Assembly: GCA_020851375.1 (NCBI GenBank)
Contig: JADZCV010000045.1
Location: 62,001 to 126,000 of the forward strand
Length of the DNA: 64,000 nt
Origin: Nitrospirota bacterium
Lineage (GTDB): Bacteria; Nitrospirota; 9FT-COMBO-42-15; HDB-SIOI813
Direction: 5' to 3'
Shown: positions 28,178-37,825 of the stretch, piece by piece
Numbering within the stretch: the stretch's first letter is position 1
Layout: every line of letters starts with the position of its first letter
Program-made: the position numbers and the translations under genes
The notes under the pieces: generated by a model
The model's input: the letters and a program-made list of their open reading frames with translations, nothing else
What the model was told of the DNA's origin: nothing
The model's database searches: none

Positions 28178-28777
28178 TTAAGGTCCCCCCTGCCACATTA
28201 AATCTTCATATACCGTCTCAACAGCACCTGCCCCGAGCATCTCGTCTATAGCCCTTTCGCTGTCGCCTGGATTGACATCCACGCCCCTCGAGGCATCTGA
28301 CAGGTAGAAGACCTCAAACCCGGAATGCAATGCATCCAGAACTGTGCTCCTCACGCAATAGTCAACAGCCAATCCACCTATGAAAAGCCTCTTTATACCT
28401 GCCTTCCTTAACTGTTCCGCAAGTGCAGTGCCCTGAAAAGCTGAATAAGCATCCTTATCAACTGCCGTCCCCTTTTCAATAATCACCTTCTTCTCAGGCA
28501 TTATAAGACCCGTATGCAACTCAGCTCCGCGCGTATTCTGAACACAATGCTCAGGCCATATCCCCCCGGCTGACCTGAAGGATGAATGATTGAGCGGATG
28601 CCAGTCCCTTGAAAAATATATATGCATACCTACTTCGCTGAATTTTCTTATATACAAATTCATTACCGGGACAACCGCATCACCATCAGGCACAGGCAGT
28701 GCCCCGCCCTGGCAGAAGTCATTCTGTATATCTACGGCAATAAGTGCCGAACCGGCTGTAACTCTAACACCCGTCAT
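28178..28777 (-). CDS. pncA: Nicotinamidase PncA
   Basis: Hydrolyses nicotinamide to nicotinate. An isochorismatase-fold protein of 199 residues with the Asp in AVDIQNDFCQGGALPV, the Lys in EKGTAVDKDAYSAF and the nucleophilic Cys in GLAVDYCVRST, plus a His-rich metal site (SRDWHPLNHSSF). It abuts the phosphoribosyltransferase gene and its start overlaps the end of the hybrid kinase by 14 nt, so all three are probably co-transcribed. Confidence 0.94.
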   Translation of the reverse strand: MTGVRVTAGSALIAVDIQNDFCQGGALPVPDGDAVVPVMNLYIRKFSEVGMHIYFSRDWHPLNHSSFRSAGGIWPEHCVQNTRGAELHTGLIMPEKKVIIEKGTAVDKDAYSAFQGTALAEQLRKAGIKRLFIGGLAVDYCVRSTVLDALHSGFEVFYLSDASRGVDVNPGDSERAIDEMLGAGAVETVYEDLMWQGGP

Positions 28778-30845
28778 TATTCATTATACCTTCAACTTTT
28801 TCCAGAAGTTCTTCAATATTATACGGCTTGATAATATAATTCCCGCCGATCTTCTTAATCAGTGCATCAACCTTTCCCCCAAGCACATCACCTGTAGAGA
28901 AAAGCATCTTCTTCTCCATATATGGCTTATTCCTGCTCACCCATTCATATACACCGGCACCGTCTGTACCCGGCATCTTAAAATCGCATATAACAATGTC
29001 ATAATCTTCAGTGCTTAGCCTTTCAATAGCCTCATTTCCGGAATTGACACCAATTACCTTATACCTGTCTCCCAATATATGCCTCATTACATCAAGCTGG
29101 TCATCCTCATCATCAACAACAAGCACCATTTTTAACCTGATGTTCGCGGGACAGGCAATATCATTTGCTGAGTCCTCAATTACGTTATTCGCAGTATCGT
29201 CAGACGTCGTTATTGGCAGCCTCAAAGCAAACCGGGTTTTTCCGGCCTCACTGCTGACTGTTATGTCACCGCCATGCTCACGGATTATTCCATAGCAGAG
29301 GCTCAAACCAAGCCCTGTACCCTTGCCGACTTCCTTGCTCGTATAGAACGGATCGAATATTTTGCCAATGACGTCGCCTGGTATTTCAGGTCCGTTATTG
29401 ACAATGTCAATACCGATTTCTTTATTAATTAGATATGATTTGACTTCCAGTATTCCACCAGTTCCGCCCTTTTCTTCAATGGCATCACAGGCATTATTAA
29501 TTATATTTACAAATACCTGCTCTATCTGCCTTTCATCCGCATATATCATTGGCAAAGTATCATCAAACTCATGCCTTACAGAGATGGCAGCAGAAGATAT
29601 CCTGTAGTTAAGCAGGGTCAATACATTCTGAACAATAATATTGAGGTTGACGGGACTCTTCCGGGGCTTGTCCTGCCTTGAGAATCGCAGCAATGATTCA
29701 ACAATACGCCTGGCTCCTGTGGCAGACCGGTTAACTGTCTTTATAAGCTTTAATTCATTCTCAGCCATGGGTGACTGCTGCAGGAGTTCTGAATAGACTA
29801 ATATCGGGAGAAGCCTGTTATTGAGTTCATGTGCAATGCCTGAGACAAAGGTGACAAGAGACGCAAGCTTTTCAGACTGAAACAACCGTTTTTCGAGCAT
29901 CTTCTGCTCTGTAATGTCCTTGGCAACTCCAAGCAGACCCACAATGCCCTCGCTACTGCTCCTCAGAGGGGCAAAACTGCATAGTGTCTGCCATACGGTG
30001 CCGTCTTTGCCTTTAAGGTCCATTTCAAGTGTCTTCTTTCCTCCCTGCTTCAGTACCTGTACAAAGGCCCTTATAGCCCTTTCATTCATCAAGAGGGTAT
30101 CAAACAGCTGACCTACAAGTTCATTTTTCGTGTAACCGAGGTCTTCTACCCTTTTATTAAGAAAAATGAACTTCCCATCATTGTCAATAGTAAAAATAAT
30201 GTCACTCGCATTTTCAAATATGTTCTTAAGGTATTCGTGTGACTCTTCTATCTCCCTGGTCCTCTCCAGGACTGTTATTTGCAGGTCTTTGTTTAATAGT
30301 TCAAGGTCCTTCTGAAGCCTGACAAGATTAATAAGATGTCCGACTGTTGTGGAAAGTATGGAGAAGACCTTTTCATGGTGCTTGCTGAAAAATTTACGCT
30401 TACTGTGGGAAAGATTCAATACACCCAGCCCTTTGCCGCCTGCTGAAACAGGCAGACAGAGCAATGATCCTATGTCAACTGCTGAATTTAACCTCATAAA
30501 TCTGGCATCATTATCCACATCTGATATCAGTATCGGGGTATTGTTTTTAGCAACCATACCTGCTACGCCTTCCCCGACCCTGAATGCCCTGTTAAATACA
30601 TCTTCGTTTCTCGCTGTATCAGTAGTTGATACGCCGGCCTGATTCACCACATAATTACCGCTATCATCGAGGAGCATAATTGAACAATGTTCAAGACCAA
30701 GTTCGTCGGACAGTATTTTCACAACCCCATCACATATCGTCTTCACATCAGACTTTTTGTTAAGCATTGCAACAATGCGCTGAAAGGCGGAAAGGCTCTG
30801 CATGACATCGCTGTAGAACTGCGGCAATTCTGAATGAATATCCAC
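28764..30845 (-). CDS. Hybrid histidine kinase: GAF-PAS-HisKA-HATPase-receiver
   Basis: 693 residues with no transmembrane helix, so cytoplasmic. Domains: GAF (about 20-175), coiled coil, PAS (about 205-320), HisKA with the phospho-His in GIAHELNN, HATPase with NIINNACDAIEE and GTGLGLSLCYGII, and a C-terminal receiver (phospho-Asp in VICDFKMPGTDG). The start is GTG at 30845 with GAGGAG 5 nt upstream. There is no DNA-binding partner next to it; downstream are pncA and pncB. Output is unknown. Confidence 0.9.
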   Translation of the reverse strand: MDIHSELPQFYSDVMQSLSAFQRIVAMLNKKSDVKTICDGVVKILSDELGLEHCSIMLLDDSGNYVVNQAGVSTTDTARNEDVFNRAFRVGEGVAGMVAKNNTPILISDVDNDARFMRLNSAVDIGSLLCLPVSAGGKGLGVLNLSHSKRKFFSKHHEKVFSILSTTVGHLINLVRLQKDLELLNKDLQITVLERTREIEESHEYLKNIFENASDIIFTIDNDGKFIFLNKRVEDLGYTKNELVGQLFDTLLMNERAIRAFVQVLKQGGKKTLEMDLKGKDGTVWQTLCSFAPLRSSSEGIVGLLGVAKDITEQKMLEKRLFQSEKLASLVTFVSGIAHELNNRLLPILVYSELLQQSPMAENELKLIKTVNRSATGARRIVESLLRFSRQDKPRKSPVNLNIIVQNVLTLLNYRISSAAISVRHEFDDTLPMIYADERQIEQVFVNIINNACDAIEEKGGTGGILEVKSYLINKEIGIDIVNNGPEIPGDVIGKIFDPFYTSKEVGKGTGLGLSLCYGIIREHGGDITVSSEAGKTRFALRLPITTSDDTANNVIEDSANDIACPANIRLKMVLVVDDEDDQLDVMRHILGDRYKVIGVNSGNEAIERLSTEDYDIVICDFKMPGTDGAGVYEWVSRNKPYMEKKMLFSTGDVLGGKVDALIKKIGGNYIIKPYNIEELLEKVEGIMNNDGC

Positions 30846-30878
30846 TCTGACTCCTCACATAACCTGTTTTCCATACTG

Positions 30879-30907
30879 ATATTAACCCAAAACTATTTAT
30901 CTCACAA
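30879..30907 (-). promoter_or_regulatory. Possible promoter for the hybrid kinase-pncA-pncB unit
   Basis: On the minus strand TTGTGA (30907-30902) lies 17 nt before TAATAT (30884-30879), giving a start point near 30872 and a leader of about 27 nt. Hexamer matches are moderate (4 of 6 each). The rest of the 253-bp gap (30846-31098) shows nothing else I can support. Confidence 0.35.
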
Positions 30908-31098
30908 GTCAAACGAATGCAATGCATAAGAACTGGATTGGATTTAACAATTTAGAAATTGAAGACAACCGGGGATACCCTGGCAAATAGAATGACTGTT
31001 GGTGTTAACCATGCAGCAGTACTGGCATTGCGGAATGGGCACCAGACACATCTAACAGCGTTTCTGAACCAGGGACGATGGTACTTGCGGGCTCAGGC

Positions 31099-31548
31099 TT
31101 AACAGCGCTGACCGGATACTGTCATGTCCACCTGTTTTACCACCAATCTTTGCTTAAGTTCAGATAAACCATTTTTACCTTCTAAAAGAAGCGGGTTCAA
31201 CTCATACTCAATAAGGTCTGCAAGGGTTATCCAATCCTTTCCTTCAAAGACCGGGAGCATCTCCTTGAAGATATCTACGGATTTATCCCATGACGAAAGG
31301 GATTCCGGGGAAATCTCAAACTGACCCAGACCATTTTTCAATTCCCTGATAAAATCCATGAGGTCACTGAGATTGTCCATCAGGGCTGTAATCTCATTAA
31401 AGACCTTCTCATTCTGTTCCATCCTGAGAAAATTGGCACAATCTATTAATCTCCCGCTGATCTGCCCTATAATCTCACACGTGCTGACAATGCCGTCATT
31501 TATAGCCGTCAGCAATTCTTCCCTTTTTTTAACATCTATGATTGCCAC
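31099..31548 (-). CDS. Small helical protein of the glycosylation island, unknown function
   Basis: 149 residues, predominantly helical, no signal peptide, no transmembrane segment, two Cys in the body and one at the end. I do not recognise a family. It starts 2 nt after the GT9 gene and ends the island. The helical C-terminal extension of that GT9 (about 430-557) and the tail of the adjacent CgeB-type protein are similar in character, with heptad-like Leu/Ile spacing, so the small protein may dock onto these enzymes. That link is inference only. Confidence 0.6.
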   Translation of the reverse strand: MAIIDVKKREELLTAINDGIVSTCEIIGQISGRLIDCANFLRMEQNEKVFNEITALMDNLSDLMDFIRELKNGLGQFEISPESLSSWDKSVDIFKEMLPVFEGKDWITLADLIEYELNPLLLEGKNGLSELKQRLVVKQVDMTVSGQRC

Positions 31549-31550
31549 AT

Positions 31551-33224
31551 TTATCTCCTTTCTGAAATTAAATTGCTATTATCATTAACCAGCTCAATAA
31601 GCTGAATCATTACAGATAACTGGTTTATAAGATTATTGTACATGGTGCATGCTGCTCCTGCCAACTCTGCCACATCTGCACCTTCGAGACTTTCTCTCCC
31701 GAACTTAAAATAAATCACAATGGGACGCAGGGCAATATGGGTAAAGCCAATGGTCTCTATCTCCTGATCAATAAGCGGCACATCCGCCCAGACGTCTTTA
31801 ATCTTTGCGACATCATAATTTTCCCTCTTTGCCTCTTCTGCAATCAGGCAAACTTTTTCAAGCGCCCTGCCGGCCAATTCCTCAAGCCTCCTGAGGGCAT
31901 TCATCTCATCATGAATTATCCCCTCTTTCTCAGATGTGGAATGGGGGAATTCAGATGAATTCAACGGGGTGATGGTGTTATCATTACATTCAAGGGTCTG
32001 CAGCCACACCCGTCTGTAAAGATGACGGAAAAAGTCATCCCTGGTAACAGGCCGTTTGATCATTGGAACATACTCTAATAATCCATCATCAGAAAAGAGC
32101 GCCTCATAAACCTGCATACCTTCCCAGAAAGGGGAATCATCAACCTCTGTTACACTACTGTCATTTTTAATCATCTCTATAATCCGGCAGACGCCATCCA
32201 CACTGACAGTGTCATTACAAATCATGTCCTGACATTTAACATGAAAACTGCACGGGTGGCAGGGGACAGTGGATTCAATGACGATATGTCCTTTCCCATA
32301 TGGGCCGGTCTCACGGAAATAGGCCGCACCGAGGGATATTCCCATAACCCTTGTCCCCACAGCAGTGGCAATATGCATTGTACCTGAATCATTAGAAACA
32401 AGAAGATGGCAACATTTAAGATATGCAGCAAGCTCCTTCAATGATGTATTGCCGGCCATATTGATTACCCCGCTTCCTCCCCCCATCTTTATTGCTTCAC
32501 CCAGCGCCCTTTCGCTGCCTGAACCAAAGACTATAACTTTTGCCCCAAGCCTTCCCGTCAGTCTCCCTGCCAGTTCGGCATATCGGTCTGTGGCCCACAT
32601 CTTGTGCCTGTCACTTGCTCCCGGCTGAAATCCTATTATAAAATCGCCATCCCTGACCCCTGCCTTCCTTAATTGCGACCTTGCTGTATCAAATACATCT
32701 TCCGGAACTTCAAGAAAAAGACCTTTTACTTTTGGTGCGGCCCCTCCGGCCTTGATATATATGTCACACAGATGAAAAGGGTTATAAATCCTTCCGGGGA
32801 CAATATTAAAGAAATACCTCAGCCATGGATGTTTTATCAGGGAATGTCCTTTATTATCCGCAATAAATCCCCTGAACTCCTTCGCCCGGATAAGGGACAT
32901 GATGGCAGCACTAACCGTGGTATGAGTGAAGTTTATTACACAGTCATATGTAACACTGTTAATATCCGTCAGAATCTCTTCCATATATCTGTATTTGCTG
33001 ACAAGACCGGGAAACTCACCCCGCCCTCCCACTATGAATCCATCCATATTGAAGCTTATGAGCCTGTCTACAAACGGGATATAGTTACATATCTCTGCAA
33101 AGGCGGAGTTTATAAGAAGCGTAATCCTTACATCAGGGAAGGCGTCTTTCAGGCCTGCCATCACAGGGGTAGTTTGAACAAGATCTCCCATACGTGTCAG
33201 ATTGATTATAAGGACATTTTCCAT
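31551..33224 (-). CDS. Glycosyltransferase family 9 (heptosyltransferase-like) with helical tail
   Basis: 557 residues. The first 350 match ADP-heptose:LPS heptosyltransferase-type GT9: NLTRMGDLVQTTPVMAGLK at the N-terminus, FQPGASDRHKMWATDRYAELA, and VSNDSGTMHIATAVGTRVMGI. After it come about 200 extra residues, mostly helical, absent from standard heptosyltransferases (about 340 residues). It sits in the putative flagellin-glycosylation island, so its acceptor may be flagellin glycan rather than LPS. Spacings to both neighbours are 2-3 nt. Confidence 0.85.
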   Translation of the reverse strand: MENVLIINLTRMGDLVQTTPVMAGLKDAFPDVRITLLINSAFAEICNYIPFVDRLISFNMDGFIVGGRGEFPGLVSKYRYMEEILTDINSVTYDCVINFTHTTVSAAIMSLIRAKEFRGFIADNKGHSLIKHPWLRYFFNIVPGRIYNPFHLCDIYIKAGGAAPKVKGLFLEVPEDVFDTARSQLRKAGVRDGDFIIGFQPGASDRHKMWATDRYAELAGRLTGRLGAKVIVFGSGSERALGEAIKMGGGSGVINMAGNTSLKELAAYLKCCHLLVSNDSGTMHIATAVGTRVMGISLGAAYFRETGPYGKGHIVIESTVPCHPCSFHVKCQDMICNDTVSVDGVCRIIEMIKNDSSVTEVDDSPFWEGMQVYEALFSDDGLLEYVPMIKRPVTRDDFFRHLYRRVWLQTLECNDNTITPLNSSEFPHSTSEKEGIIHDEMNALRRLEELAGRALEKVCLIAEEAKRENYDVAKIKDVWADVPLIDQEIETIGFTHIALRPIVIYFKFGRESLEGADVAELAGAACTMYNNLINQLSVMIQLIELVNDNSNLISERR

Positions 33225-33227
33225 TGC

Positions 33228-35042
33228 TCAATCCTTCTTTGCAGCAAACTGCCTGCCGATCTCATTAATCAATACAAATACTTTATCCGCCCGTGAAAGT
33301 TCACCCACGCCGGATGCCATATCATCAACGATATCAGTCATTGCAATCGCCCCTCTGTTTCTGAACCGCTCCAGATACAGCCCCAGTTCAGTATGCCTGC
33401 CGGCCTCTTCAATAAGACCTTCCACATCTTCTTTTCCCGAATCCCACGAAGGACGTTCATATCCCTTTTCAAAGATAAACTCAAACATCTTCTCCATCCT
33501 CTGTTCATACGTATGTTCTCTTAAGACCCTTTCCCTGCCTCTTGCCGATATCTCAGCCCCTGCCTCAGGGTTATTGAGATAGTATCTGATTTTTTCCCTT
33601 GCATCATTCAGATCTTTGAAGCAAATAATCTCATGACCTGCATTGAAGAGCTCAGACATTTCAGACCTGTAATCCACTAATTGGAAAGATCCGCAGGATG
33701 CTATCTCGAATGTCCTTGGATTAACAAAGTCACCGTAAGGATTAACCCCTTCATGATATGCGGACGAATGGAGGTTCATATTTATCCCTGAGGCATTAAA
33801 TATCCTTACGGATTCTTCAGTATCTATCCATTCACCGCCTCTTTGAATATGGCTCAGCAATGGCATGCCAACACACCACTCGCTCCCCCATATCTTAAGA
33901 TCAAAATCGAGCAATCCGCTGAAGAAAAACTTCCTGTTATGGTAGCCCGATCCTACAAAGGATATATCACTTCCGTAGGTGTCCATTTCCTTCTTTGACA
34001 TGTCAAGTCTTCGGTGAATGTCCGGGGAAGCAGCCAGGGGAAGATACGAGTAGTTCCTGACACCCGCAGCCGCCAATTTTTCAAAGAACTCATTCCTCTG
34101 GATTGTGAAGAAATAGTCATAAAGGGGAGCTATCCTCTCCCAGTACTTCATAAGCCTGAAGTCCTCAACAAACCAGAAGGCGGTGGGTATCCTGTTCTCT
34201 CTAAGCTTCTGCAGACTGGTTTCCGTTAAAGGGGCCTGAGCAAGGGCGAATACGAGGTCTGGCTTGAACTCCGCACATCTCGCTATGGCGGCCTCTGACA
34301 GAAAGGAGAGCAACATGGAGCGCAGTTGATTCTGATGGGCATTTTCACTTGTTATCCCGGAGATGGACTGAAAGAGATCGTTATACTTGCTATTGTCAAC
34401 ATAATCAACCTGGTGACCCAGTTTCTTCAAGGCAGAGACGCAGTATCCTGCAACAGGGAGAGAGCCGCCGTATATGGGCCCTGCCACCATGATCTTCAAG
34501 CCACTCTTCACAGACTGACGTAATCTTAGTTTCGCAAGGAGACCGTTAAAATAGGCGCCACTGATCGCAACAGACGGACCATGCTCTGCTATAGTAAAGC
34601 CTTTGGGCAAAACAGGCATACTATCCCCTGTTACCAGTTTCACTCTTGAGAGTACAGGGGTTAAATCAACATTTTCCAGTGCGGTTTTCAGGATATCGAG
34701 CCTGGGTTCAAAGACAATGATATCCATTCCTGATATCCGGCAAATATCGAGTTCGCAAAGCCTTGCAACATGATACCCAAGTCCAAATCCGAGGACGACC
34801 ACTGCAGATCCCATTTCTACCTTTTCCCTCTGATACTCAACCCACCCGGCAGCCTCCTTTTCAGGGTCATAGAGGCTGTGCAGAGTTATATCCCCTGACT
34901 TCATTGAAGGCATCCCTGTCTTTGATACATATAGTTTCAGATCATCACCGGCTCTTGCGTTGATAACTGCAGATACAAGTACAGGGTCATTATTCTTCAT
35001 GACCTCTATGTTATTCCTGAATATATGGCTATTCGCAGACAT
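33228..35042 (-). CDS. CgeB-type glycosyltransferase with Maf-like N-terminal module (604 aa)
   Basis: Two parts. Residues about 30-200 contain LHSLYDPEKEAAGW and VVLGFGLGYHVARL, the same motifs as in Maf/DUF115 flagellin glycosyltransferases and in the 562-residue protein at 37826. Residues about 200-530 form a CgeB/GT-B glycosyltransferase (PTAFWFVEDFRLM, YLPLAASP, ISFVGSGYHNRK, and ending FEIASCGSFQLVDYR). A helical C-terminus follows. Flagellin or surface glycosylation is the best guess from these motifs and the neighbouring flagellin genes. Confidence 0.75.
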   Translation of the reverse strand: MSANSHIFRNNIEVMKNNDPVLVSAVINARAGDDLKLYVSKTGMPSMKSGDITLHSLYDPEKEAAGWVEYQREKVEMGSAVVVLGFGLGYHVARLCELDICRISGMDIIVFEPRLDILKTALENVDLTPVLSRVKLVTGDSMPVLPKGFTIAEHGPSVAISGAYFNGLLAKLRLRQSVKSGLKIMVAGPIYGGSLPVAGYCVSALKKLGHQVDYVDNSKYNDLFQSISGITSENAHQNQLRSMLLSFLSEAAIARCAEFKPDLVFALAQAPLTETSLQKLRENRIPTAFWFVEDFRLMKYWERIAPLYDYFFTIQRNEFFEKLAAAGVRNYSYLPLAASPDIHRRLDMSKKEMDTYGSDISFVGSGYHNRKFFFSGLLDFDLKIWGSEWCVGMPLLSHIQRGGEWIDTEESVRIFNASGINMNLHSSAYHEGVNPYGDFVNPRTFEIASCGSFQLVDYRSEMSELFNAGHEIICFKDLNDAREKIRYYLNNPEAGAEISARGRERVLREHTYEQRMEKMFEFIFEKGYERPSWDSGKEDVEGLIEEAGRHTELGLYLERFRNRGAIAMTDIVDDMASGVGELSRADKVFVLINEIGRQFAAKKD

Positions 35043-35053
35043 GTTTTCCTGAA

Positions 35054-37804
35054 TTATCCTCTTGAAGATACCATACTGATTTTACTTTTTAGCTCAATGG
35101 CATCACTTCTTTCCGGTTCAAAGAGGAGAAGTTTATCAATACTATCGAGCGCTTTGTCAGGCTGACCCATCCTGTAGCAGACATCCGCATGCCGGTACAG
35201 AGAATCCGCATCAGCCGGATGCTGCTCCAAATACTCCTCCAGGATATCAATCGCCTTACCAAAATCTCCGGAATCAATTGCAGTATTCATGGCGTCATAC
35301 ATCTTTTTATTTCCGGCCTTTTCTGCCTTAACCAGGTATTGAATCACGAAGAGGTCTTTCAGTTCTTCGTGTGAAACCCCCCTGAGCTTCACCCTCCCAA
35401 AGGATATCTCCTCTGAAAACGGGGCATTCAGAGAAGTGTAACCTGGATCCATATTAACAGCTATCCCGGTTATCTCAAACCCTGCCTCTTTAAACAGTGT
35501 ATCTATATCTTTTTTTGCAAAGAATCTCAGATGGGTTTTATCAAGGATACCATGGTCCTGATACTTCCATTCCCCTTCAACAAGCATGTTTATTACGCCG
35601 TAGTATCTGACATTCGGGATACTTGCGATTATGGTGCCTGAATCAGCAAGATACCGGTTGAATCTCCTGAGGGCTATTAATGGTTCCTTAAGATGTTCCA
35701 GTACATCGGCACATATAATACAGTCAAAATAGCCTTCCTCATAAGGAAGTTCCAGAAACTCTGCATCTCCCTGTAAAACGCGTGACAGGTTCTCTTTTGC
35801 CCTTTCACTCGCCGCAGGATCAACCTCAATACCAACAACTTCAGCAGCCCCCCTGTCCAGCAACCGTTTTCCGAGGATACCCTCTCCGCAACCGACATCC
35901 AGAATCCTCATGGCTTCCACAGGTACGAGTGCCTCAACTTCTCTTCTTCCCTGACGAAAGTAATCCCTGCCAATGGCCTCATCTGTTCCTTTTTGATTCT
36001 GAACAGAGGACTGTAACAATTCTTCAAACAACTGTCCAACCTTCATGGCTATTTTATTTGAGTCATATTCCCTGATAGCCCTTTCCATCCCTTTCTTTCT
36101 CAACTCCATCCTATGTTCCCCGTTATTTAAAAGTCCTTTTATTGCCTGATAAAGGCCCCTCGGATCGTTAGACTGAACAAGGATACCGGCATCACCCACC
36201 ACCTCAGGAATAGAGCCGGAACAGGTTGATATGACCGGAAGACCGCAGGCCATCGCCTCTATCAGGACCATACCGAACTGTTCCTTCCATGTCCTTGCAG
36301 AGATACTTGGCAGGACAAAAATATCGGCCATGTTAAACATCTCATGCATCCTGTGGTATGGGTAGCTTTCCATGAATGTAAAAAGGTGTTCTAAACCAAG
36401 TTCCCTGACCCTGTTTTTAACACATTCTGATTCCGGGCCTTTACCTACAATAAGAAATCTTACGGCATCATTTTCCATATGACAATCAAGCTCAAGCAGC
36501 CCGGCTGCATAAAGCAGGTCATAAATCCCCTTTTCCCAAACCATCCGTCCTGTAAATAGAATAACCTTTTCACTTTTGCCGATTCCCAATTCCCTTCTTA
36601 ACCTTGTACCCGACTCTTCATCAGGTCTGAATCTGTCTATATTTATTCCCATTGGGATAACAGATATCTTCTCCTCCGGAACCCCCTCCAGTATCAAAGC
36701 GTCCTTTGCCCTTTCCGTGACCGCAATAAAGTGATCCACCATCTGCCGGTTAAACCGCTTCATCTCTCTCATCTGCCCGTCTTCTTCGTAGGCAAAGGGG
36801 ATGTTTTCCCACTCGAGGGCAACAATCCTCTTCCCGAATTTCTGTTTCATAATAGCAGCCTGATATGTGAATATCCATGTAATATCAGCAGTATAAATAA
36901 TATCCTTATCCAGGAGTTCAGCCTCAAGGCCAACCATATAGGCAGGATTTTTGGGGTGGGGAGGAAGTTTAACTATTGGAACATTTATATGGGATATGTC
37001 AAAACTGGGTTGATTTGTTGTATATGATGTGATGTCAAAGGATTTGCAAAGCGGTTCATAGTTCTGCATCTCCCAGAGATTCAGATTAGGCCCTCTTAAA
37101 ATTGCAACCCCTGGGAGTCCGGATCTCTTCTCAGGAGGATACGGAGGAACCCAACTGCTGACTCTGGACCTTGACGGTCTTAACTGGACATCATAGTCCC
37201 TGTAGATTAGTTCTTCCGGGGAATTGAAACCGGCTTCTTCAATCTGTGAATATTGCTCACCTTTGTTCCATAACCTTTTTTTATCGAGTAAACCATAATG
37301 TACAATGTATGCATCCCACTGTCTGGCTAATCCACCCTCAAGTCCTTTCAATATTTCATGTACCCGCCCTTCCCATCTGGCTACTTTGAGGTTACGCCAT
37401 ATTCTCGGAATATTTTCATAGTTATCCGCACTATTTGAATAATATTTTTCATCTCCAACAAGATTACACTGACGGATAAAATAGCCGGCTGTATCAGGCG
37501 GGGTTGATTCAAGCACGGCCCTTATATTTTCCTCAATAATCTGAGAAAATGCCTCATCTGCATCAAGGCGCACCACCCAGTCTCCGGAACAATTATCAAG
37601 AGAGATCTGCCGCTGTTTCCCAAAATGGCCTTCCCATGCCTGTTGTATAAGCACAACTTTACCGTGTGATCTGAGTATATCCAGCGTGCCGTCCGTACTC
37701 CCACCGTCCACAACAACTATTTCGTCGGCAAAGGTACATGAACTCAGCGCCCTTGCTATATTCTTTTCCTCATTCAGTGTAATCATTGAAATGGATATCT
37801 TCAT
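35054..37804 (-). CDS. GT2-GT4-methyltransferase-TPR fusion protein (916 aa)
   Basis: Four modules in one chain. GT2 (about 1-205, KdtX/WaaE-like, VVVDGGSTDGT and RLDADE); GT4 (about 230-605, VILFTGRMVWEKGI, EQFGMVLIEAMACGLPVI); class I methyltransferase (about 630-800, ILDVGCGEGILGKRLL, CADVLEHL); TPR repeats (about 840-910, DADSLYRHADVCYRMGQPDK). Each active-site motif looks intact. Such fusions are known in myxobacterial-style glycan clusters, but this exact order is not one I recognise. It would add two sugars and a methyl group to one glycan chain. Spacing to neighbours is 11 and 21 nt. Confidence 0.85.
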   Translation of the reverse strand: MKISISMITLNEEKNIARALSSCTFADEIVVVDGGSTDGTLDILRSHGKVVLIQQAWEGHFGKQRQISLDNCSGDWVVRLDADEAFSQIIEENIRAVLESTPPDTAGYFIRQCNLVGDEKYYSNSADNYENIPRIWRNLKVARWEGRVHEILKGLEGGLARQWDAYIVHYGLLDKKRLWNKGEQYSQIEEAGFNSPEELIYRDYDVQLRPSRSRVSSWVPPYPPEKRSGLPGVAILRGPNLNLWEMQNYEPLCKSFDITSYTTNQPSFDISHINVPIVKLPPHPKNPAYMVGLEAELLDKDIIYTADITWIFTYQAAIMKQKFGKRIVALEWENIPFAYEEDGQMREMKRFNRQMVDHFIAVTERAKDALILEGVPEEKISVIPMGINIDRFRPDEESGTRLRRELGIGKSEKVILFTGRMVWEKGIYDLLYAAGLLELDCHMENDAVRFLIVGKGPESECVKNRVRELGLEHLFTFMESYPYHRMHEMFNMADIFVLPSISARTWKEQFGMVLIEAMACGLPVISTCSGSIPEVVGDAGILVQSNDPRGLYQAIKGLLNNGEHRMELRKKGMERAIREYDSNKIAMKVGQLFEELLQSSVQNQKGTDEAIGRDYFRQGRREVEALVPVEAMRILDVGCGEGILGKRLLDRGAAEVVGIEVDPAASERAKENLSRVLQGDAEFLELPYEEGYFDCIICADVLEHLKEPLIALRRFNRYLADSGTIIASIPNVRYYGVINMLVEGEWKYQDHGILDKTHLRFFAKKDIDTLFKEAGFEITGIAVNMDPGYTSLNAPFSEEISFGRVKLRGVSHEELKDLFVIQYLVKAEKAGNKKMYDAMNTAIDSGDFGKAIDILEEYLEQHPADADSLYRHADVCYRMGQPDKALDSIDKLLLFEPERSDAIELKSKISMVSSRG

Positions 37805-37825
37805 TAATTCCTCCAGACCAGCAGT

